Assembly: GCA_032988165.1 (NCBI GenBank)
Contig: JANTQF010000036.1
Span: forward strand, 123,929 to 187,928
From: Emmonsiellopsis sp. PD_33
Taxonomy: Eukaryota > Ascomycota > Eurotiomycetes > Onygenales > Ajellomycetaceae
Direction: 5' to 3'
Length of the DNA: 64,000 bases
This document shows, in pieces, positions 57,468 through 64,000 of this stretch; the first letter of the stretch is position 1; every line of letters starts with the position of its first letter. The position numbers and the translations under genes were made by a program. The notes below the pieces were generated by a model, which was given only the letters and a program-made list of their open reading frames with translations, was not told the origin of the DNA and did no database searches.

Positions 57468-59481
57468 ATGGCAATTAAAAACGAGAAACGCACGCGTGCC
57501 CGCGTTGCCGAGCTCCCATCATATATCCCCACGGTACCTGTCTTGGACAACGAAGGGAGCTTGGATGCTCCTGAAGAAGCTCGGGCCTTTCTAGAATCGT
57601 TCTCTAGGGCTGTACAGGAGCAAGATTGGGAAGCCTTTGGAGGCCTGTTCTGCGACAACGGTTTCTGGAAAGATAGCCTGACCCTGACGTTCGACAAGCG
57701 GACCTTGTCTGGGAAAGACAAGATTGTCCAAGCGTGGAAAACACTCTCGGGGACACGGAAGCCCACAGTCCTCACCTCCAAGCAGGAGTACGGGCTAGGG
57801 ATTGAGCCCAAATTCGAGCGCCTTATTCCAACCTTGGGATGTCTTGATGTTCCCTTCTGCTTCACGACTGAAAATCCCAAATCCGAAAATGTCGGGCTCA
57901 TCAAACTAATCCCCGAAGGTGGCCAGTGGAAGATCTGGGTACTAGCTACAGAGGTCGTTTCTCTCACGGAACATCCATTTGAGACTCTTCCACGGAAAAC
58001 CCCCTCACTGATCCCGGCCTCTCAAAGAGGCAAGCCTCAAGCCCAGGGCCTGCCACGCCTACAAGGCGTATTGGACGCCGTCGTGATTGGGGCCAGTGTC
58101 AGCGGAATAGCCGATACCATTATGCTGGACTCCATTGGGGCGAATGTTGCAGCTTTCGAAACCTACCCTGCCGCCTGCGGTAACTGGTCGGCCAGTGGAA
58201 AGGATTATGTGACTGTTCATCACAACAAGCTCATGATCTCTTTGCCAGGATTTCCTGTCCCTGACGATTATCCCGAATACCTGCCTGCGCGTACCTTCAC
58301 AAGATACATTCAAAGCGCTGTCGAAACGCTCAAGCTGCCCGTATTCTGCGGAGTCCAGGTGGTGAGAAACAATTGGGATGAGGCCGCCGGCCTGTGGAAG
58401 GTCGTGGTGCATGATATCGGAACACATGAAGAAGAGACACTAGAAGCCAAGAATATTCTCCTAGCGACTGGGTATCTACTGTCTCCGAATAATCCAAAAT
58501 TCCCGGACGTAACGGATCGCGCCCTGTTCGATGGTGTCGTTCAGCATTCGTCGGAATACCGCACGGCCGAACAACATGTAGGCAAGGATATGGTGGTCGT
58601 CGGCTCAGGGAATTCGGCCCACGATATCGCTCGTAACCTCGTTCAGGGGCATGCCAAGAGCGTAACTATACTACAACGCAGTCCCACGGTTCTCACTTCC
58701 CATGAAGCCGTAAAACCCTTCAACGAGGGTCGATACCAGGGAAACCTTCCCCTTGAGACGGCTGATTTCTTACAACAAATGCTCCCTACCGGAATTGCCC
58801 GAGATATGGCTCGCGGGGTCATATCCAGGCTGGTAGGGGCCCAGGCCGATCTAGTGGCTCGCCTTGAAAGCAAGGGCTACATGGTCCTGAAGGACGGTTG
58901 CTTGATAACCCGTGTTTTTGAACAACGCGCCAGCTCGACGTATTTTGACCAGCAACGAACTTTTGATCTTGTGTTCGATGACAAAATCAGAATCGCTCGG
59001 GGGCAGGCTCGCAAATTCGTGGTGGATGGCATCGTCACTTTCGACAGGGATCAAGGCAAGGAGATTACTCTCAAAGCAGACGGTGTTGTCTTTGCCACTG
59101 GATTCTGCAACGTAGATCTGCCGAGACGGTTTGCGCGGACCGGCTTCCTTGACAGTAAATCGGCTGCCATGATCGAGAATGTTTGCGAAGCAGGCGTGGA
59201 CACAGAAGGGGAAATGCCGGGATATTTCACAAACTCGGGGCGTGAGTACTAGGTCTGAGTCTCCGGTTTGGAAGCATTGCATACTAATAGTTCTCCAGAT
59301 CCGCACTTTTACTTTAGCGGATTCACAATTGTGAACAACCGTTGGGTGGTGAGTCAACCCCTATGTACCATTTGGATTAGTTTCTCAGCTAACATCACAT
59401 CGATCGTAGTCGAAATTTAGTGCGATTCAAGTCATGGCCGACGTTGCTAGGAAATTCCCAGCAAGATATGCGCGCGAATGA
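57468..59481 (+). CDS. Flavin-dependent monooxygenase with N-terminal NTF2/SnoaL-like domain
   Basis: Exons 57468-59241, 59299-59348 and 59410-59481 join in phase to 631 residues. Residues about 30-170 look like an NTF2/SnoaL fold (ARAFLESFSRAVQEQDWEAFGGLF). About 200 onward is a two-dinucleotide-binding monooxygenase: DAVVIGASVSGI (FAD Rossmann), the FAD-associated PAACGNWSASG, VVVGSGNSAHDIA (NADPH Rossmann) and GVVFATGF near the end. The first Rossmann motif reads GASVSG, with Ser at the second Gly position of GxGxxG. Relatives are the YUCCA-like/FMO-like oxidases of fungi that hydroxylate or oxidise small molecules; the substrate is unknown. Small last exons complete the C-terminus (SKFSAIQVMADVARKFP). 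No biosynthetic cluster is evident around it. Confidence 0.87.
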
Positions 59482-60711
59482 AATTGTGTATCCTAGGAGG
59501 GTTTCATGAAGGAACTGGGTTTCGCCTTTTACCAGCCATAGAAGCTAGACTAGTCAGGTTATGTTGTTATATCAAATAGTATAGACTCGCCTCTCAATCA
59601 GCCGTGTTGATATTCCTGCCTCCTTGGGAGACTCCTGCAATAGCCATGTAATCAGTATCCTATCGCCCTGTCAAGCAACCAAATGAGAGTACATAGTACA
59701 GATGCAGGGAACCTTTCACCTTTCAGCCACAGGCAAGATCCAGCTGGTCGTTCCCGTTGCTCCCCTTTAATAACTTCTTACTCAACTTCTTTCCCTATAA
59801 CAAGTCAACCTTGAACACGGTCGACATGATCTGGATATTCCCTTCGTCTTCCGGTGCCTGACATTTTCTGACGGCTGTCGACGTTTGAGCCTCAGGTTGA
59901 GCCATCATGGTTAGTAGTAGTACTCTAGTAATAATGGGGAAACGGGAGTAGTACTTTATAGATAAGGCCGAATGGTATGCATGGGGATATTTGTCCTTGG
60001 TTGATGTAGTTATTTGGCATACGCCATCTTGTCAAGAAGATCGTTCAGTTATGGCTTCAATCATCTTCAACCTCTTGGGATGATGAGTCCAGTCTGGCGT
60101 GTTGATGTTCCTGTTATCTGCATGTCAGATTATCTTTAACCCGACCCTGCCTGCCAATGCCATTTCTAACCATCCTGAAGACAACTTGAAACACTTTTAA
60201 TTCAATGACCATAGTTATATATCGCAGTTGGAGCTCCACACCTGCACAAGCTTGCCGAAATGAAACGTTTCTTGTTCTTAGTGGTCAGAAAACTAACTAT
60301 ACCGCGGATACTATCTTGGGTTTGTCAATTCTAGCACTTTGCAGTCGAGTCCACTCCGTATACCAGATCATTGATACTACGAGTATCAAGCATGATCTTG
60401 CCGTCTGATCATCACAGGAAACGCATGTTGTTGTTAAGATTCCCTTCAATCGTTTCAGAGAGGACAAGCGTTTCTTGGTGTTCCCTCTTGTTACGTGACG
60501 ATATTGAAGATTTGAAATGATGAGGATCCAGATACGAGATCAGCTTGATGATGCGGCTCAGCCATGCGCTGCAACATCGTGAAAGCAACACGAGGAAACG
60601 GGCCATGCTAAATACGAACTTGAAGACCCCTAATACCTCTGGATATAAAGTAAACCTCATTTCGTGGAAATCCACGACTCGAACAACGGCACTCAATCAA
60701 TTCCTGGCAAA
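59482..60711. other. Intergenic region
   Basis: 1.2 kb without a recognisable gene; short ORFs only. The right end is the presumed promoter of the small secreted-protein gene. Confidence 0.5.
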
Positions 60712-61186
60712 ATGAAGCTCCTCAATCCCACCGTCGCCGTCCTCGGGTTGCTCCCTTGTCTCTCAGCAGCTATCCCGGTGGCAGACCCCGAAGCAGACCT
60801 CGAAATGAATCTGGAGAAGCGGCGGTCCGCGCAAACCTGCAAGATTGTCAATGTCAACCGCGGCAATTACGTTAACTGCCGGTATGGGCCGAGCATGGAG
60901 GCGGGCGAGATCTTTGGTTTCCCTCCGGGAGACAAACTCACCTTTGCATGCTATAAGAAGGGAGATTGTGTGAATGGTGTTTGGTAAGCCGCATGGGGCG
61001 GGCAATCTTCAAACAGAGGAAGAAGCTGATGAATACAGTACCTGGGATCAAATAACCTATCTCAAGACGACGTGCTATGTCAATGGATACTACACGGATA
61101 ATCATTGCACAAGCAGTACGTTATGTTTTTCTGTTGCGAGGAAGTTAAGCTAATGAATGACTTTAGAGAGACTCCCGAAATGCTAA
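60712..61186 (+). CDS. Small secreted Cys-rich SH3b-like protein
   Basis: Exons 60712-60983, 61039-61115 and 61167-61186 join in phase to 122 residues. A signal peptide (LLNPTVAVLGLLPCLSAA) is followed by an acidic propeptide ending EKRR (Kex2-type) and a mature part of about 80 residues with eight Cys, an even number suited to disulfides. VNCRYGPSMEAGEIFGFPPGD has the pattern of a bacterial-type SH3b domain (NVRxGPSxxxxxxG.l..G). Small secreted SH3b-like proteins are seen in fungi and may bind cell-wall peptides or glycans, or act as effectors. The C-terminus (KRLPKC) comes from a 20-bp exon. Confidence 0.75.
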
Positions 61187-61706
61187 ATGTCATTTTGTTA
61201 CTGGGACTCATAAGGCTGCCAGTGTTGTGATGTTTCAAGTTACTTTGTGTATTGTTATATTGAATTTCTTGCATCTGAATACTAGTACCTAGCTATGCAT
61301 ATAAATATTTAAGAAGACATAGCAAGCAAGGTTTCCATGAACCTTGCTCTTCAGAGGAAAGGGAGTCTGCCACTTATCTTCTTTCTCTATTACAATTTGC
61401 AAGAGGGCGCAGTCCAGAAAACAGCAATAGTGCACTGGATCCAACCCAACCAGAGTTAATTATAAATACAGGGGTAATCACCATCGTTGGACCACTAATT
61501 ATGCCTACATATTTAGGCAACGAGGCCGTTAACTTATTTAGTTGGTTAGCTAACTAGTTAGCCATAACTGGCCAAGCATCTAACCCGGCCAGGCCCATCT
61601 CCTCTTTGACCAGCGACAGCTTGGGGCCGACCACTGCCAATCTTCAAAAGCCCATTTCCCTCTCTCGAGTCTCTCCTCCGATCATTTAAACCCGGGCCAC
61701 CAGACG
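61187..61706. other. Intergenic region
   Basis: No gene recognised. AT-rich on the left, CT-rich before the next start. Confidence 0.55.
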
Positions 61707-63298
61707 ATGAAGTTTCAATTCGTGGAGAACGGCAACACTGACCCGGCCACCCGCAAGCTCATCCGCAGCCATGTCATGAAAGGTAAAAACGTCGGCAAGG
61801 TGCGGGCGCGGCCGACGCAGAAGAGGATTATTGAGGTATATTCGCTTTACTTACGAGGAGTATACGGCCAATATTCTGATACTGATGCTTACTAGAACAC
61901 TACTGGTGGCGACAAAGTGACTATTTCAGTACCTCGGGCGGTTGGAAATGCATTCTCTCCGTTCACATTCCCGTGCCAAGTGCAGCCATATATGAGAGAG
62001 TTGTTTTATCAGTGTGAGTATGAGGCCCAAATCAAAGCATACTAATGAACTTGACTGATCCAAGTTTAGTCGAGTCCATCGGTAGCGACAAAGTGTACCC
62101 GGGAGAATTCTGTGTCCCTTCAAATATCACAAGGAGCGCCATCTTTCAAAATCTTATTAGTGATGAAGCTTGTACGTATACACAGCGGTATATACACCCC
62201 CGAAAATATCTACCCGCTAACATGTATCAGTCTTTTACGGCATGCTGGCAATGGCCGAGATATGCGGGGACTCTCTGATGGGCAGAACGGACACTTCGCC
62301 ACGAGCACTTATTCATTTGTCCCACACGTACAGATGTATAAAGCGGAACCTGGAAAATGACTCGCTGCCATCTGATTCAACCATAGCTGCTGTTATGTTT
62401 ATGGCAGTCTACGACGACCTCACTGGTCAGCCTGCTCGGAGCAAAGTCCATGTCGAGGCTCTCTACCGAATGGTCGAGCTTCGTGGAGGACTGGATCAAT
62501 TGAAGGCAAATCGGCTAGTCTTACAAAAGGTTTGCCGGTAAGCATTTATGGAGCCTCTATCTATTCTTATCTCGGAGAGACCACTGAAGTATCATTCCTA
62601 GCGTTGACATTCGGTACGCAATTTTTGCCGGTGTCCATCCGCGCTTCGCTCGGAACGAATTCCCACACAAGATGGTTCACCAAATTTGTAGCCAATCCAC
62701 CTATCGAGAGAATGGTTTCAGCCTACCAAATGGGGTACATGTCTATGACCCCTATTTGCGAGGCATCCTCGTAGATTTCATGGGCGCCTCCCGCTACATG
62801 AACGATGAAACCGCCATTGCTGGCCTGGACCCTTGTCAGTATAACGATGCTGTGATATCCGTGTGCTACCGCCTTCTTAGCCGCTATCCGCTGGCTGGCA
62901 GTGGCCCCGAAAGTGACAATGACAAGGCATATTATCTTGGGATACTCGGATTAGTGATTCCCTTACTTTTTCGACGTTTTCGCTTCCAGCCGGTTCATTA
63001 CGATCTACTAATGACAAAACTCTGCAGTACGATTGAGAAAGTGTCATCCAATTATAATAAAAGAATTAAAGAAACGACATTACTTTGGCTTCTCTTCGCC
63101 AGCGGAATATCTATACTTGATCCCGCCCACTGGGTATGGCTCATTCCTCGCATCAAGTCCCTCCTCGTTACCCTCAAACTGGACAGCTGGGAAAGCACCC
63201 GTGAAGAAATCAAACAACTCCCCTGGATGGATGCCACCCACGACAAACCAGGCAAAGACTTATGGCAGGCAGTTGCTGAGACAGGGCCCTCTGAATGA
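61707..63298 (+). CDS. Fungal-specific transcription factor domain protein without zinc cluster
   Basis: Exons 61707-61835, 61896-62013, 62070-62171, 62231-62537 and 62602-63298 join in phase to 450 residues. The N-terminus (MKFQFVENGN..ATRKLIRSHVMKGKN) is the start typical of fungal proteins with the Fungal_trans_2/DUF3468 region but no Zn2Cys6 cluster. It is followed by ESIGSDKVYPGEF, FYGMLAMAEICGD, AVMFMAVYDDLTG, HVEALYRMVELRGGLDQL and a helical C-terminal half. Likely a nuclear regulatory protein; its targets are unknown. Its stop codon is 15 bp from the end of the convergent SDR gene. Confidence 0.75.
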
Positions 63299-63313
63299 AA
63301 GAGAGAACACATC

Positions 63314-64000
63314 CTATACACATCCTGGTTGGATTTCGTTCAATTTTTTGGAGAGACTTTCCCAAACCCGCTTCTGCATCCTTTGACCAGCATCATTCGT
63401 TATCCACGGCGCAACCCTAAACCTATTCATCGGGTGTTAGCAATCAGCTATCAGAATATAATGAGATAGGGACCACTCTTACTCTCGAATCTCACACTCA
63501 GACAAAAACTTGCCGTGGCTCTCCTTTCCAGCTGTCACCCCATGTAGCAGGGTCCTGCTCCCTTTCTCCGCCGTCCTTGCAAATAAAAGCTTCATGGTGG
63601 CGATAAGTAGCCAAATTACAAACCCAGCATTGCGGCTCAACTCCGTTTGACAAAGCCCGGGATTGACATAGTTGATGACCACGCCGGTGTCAGATGCGGG
63701 ACGTATCGATGCAAGTTGGCGTACGGAGTATAGCTGGATCAGTTTGGTAGTCTGATATCTTCAGCCACATGTTAGCTTGTTCACATCAATTTGCGCCGGC
63801 CAGTTGAGAGCAGAAAAGCAGGACAAATTACCTTTTCCACATCATATCCCTATTCAGCCCATCAAGAATATCCCCTTTAATCTTCTCCAGCTCCCCCTTC
63901 GCCTCCATCGCCACTTCACTCCCTACCACCGTCAACCGCGGCACGATCCCAAACCGCTCTGCACTCTCACTCAACTTTGGCAACACCAACACGGCCAATA
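63314..64000 (-). CDS. Short-chain dehydrogenase/reductase, 5' truncated by window
   Basis: Three exons on the minus strand (>64000-63832, 63758-63483, 63422-63314) fit in phase. The first visible exon gives LTVVGSEVAMEAKGELEKIKGDILD. The second starts with the catalytic YxxxK (Y-Q-T-T-K) and continues VVINYVNPGLCQTELSR and the C-terminal helix region ARTAEKGSRTLLHG. The last gives KRVWESLSKKLNEIQPG. This matches the retinol-dehydrogenase-like fungal SDR subfamily. The N-terminal Rossmann half lies outside the window. An apparent stop at 63479-63481 is inside the intron. Confidence 0.85.

Noticed and set aside
57468..59481. Monooxygenase as part of a secondary-metabolite cluster
   Set aside because: No synthase, transporter or regulator typical of a cluster adjoins it, and the UstYa pair is about 29 kb away.
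63479..63481. Stop codon ending the SDR gene
   Set aside because: It lies in an intron; splicing 63482-63423 restores a family-typical C-terminus ending at 63314.

Overview
The window is fungal nuclear DNA from a filamentous ascomycete. Most genes carry short GT..AG introns, and the set includes a class III-type chitin synthase, a HOS3-type deacetylase, a secreted M28 leucine aminopeptidase, a CFEM surface protein and a UstYa (DUF3328) protein. The aminopeptidase, the degenerate RNase H protein and the CpG-erased repeat DNA suggest Onygenales, perhaps Ajellomycetaceae. That placement is inference from recall, not from a search.

Layout. Bases 1-3867 are AT-rich repeat relic without a single CG dinucleotide, the footprint of RIP-like mutation, and include a 173-bp tandem repeat. 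At 3868 the composition switches abruptly to normal DNA with a degenerate RNase H-fold gene. Next come an F-box gene, a protein with an aspartic-protease DTG motif, tRNA-guanine transglycosylase (QTRT1), thymidylate synthase with an MCB box in its promoter, the CUZ1-like AN1 zinc-finger gene and HOS3. A sugar permease follows, then the most interesting locus.

24.9-28.4 kb: a gene for a secreted protein full of dibasic (Kex2-type) sites with a 50-residue internal repeat is transcribed divergently from a UstYa-family gene with two HxxHC motifs. The pair shares a promoter of about 1 kb. This is the arrangement expected of a small fungal RiPP (dikaritin/epichloecyclin-like) locus, and I cannot match it to a described one.

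Then follow an R3H protein, a CFEM protein whose single intron could switch its C-terminal anchor, LAP1, a DUF1774 membrane protein, an F-box/ankyrin protein, chitin synthase with a long N-terminal tail carrying two PPxY motifs, and mitochondrial AFG1.

49.5-55.9 kb holds a second divergent pair: a degenerate-kinase-like domain fused to a nucleoside-phosphorylase domain, opposite a large C2H2-type protein. It resembles fungal NLR-type accessory genes. The right end has an NTF2/FMO fusion, a small secreted Cys-rich SH3b-like protein, a fungal transcription-factor-domain protein, and an SDR gene running off the edge.

Exon boundaries were worked out by hand from splice consensus and reading phase. 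No database search was possible. No rRNA, tRNA or CRISPR was recognised.
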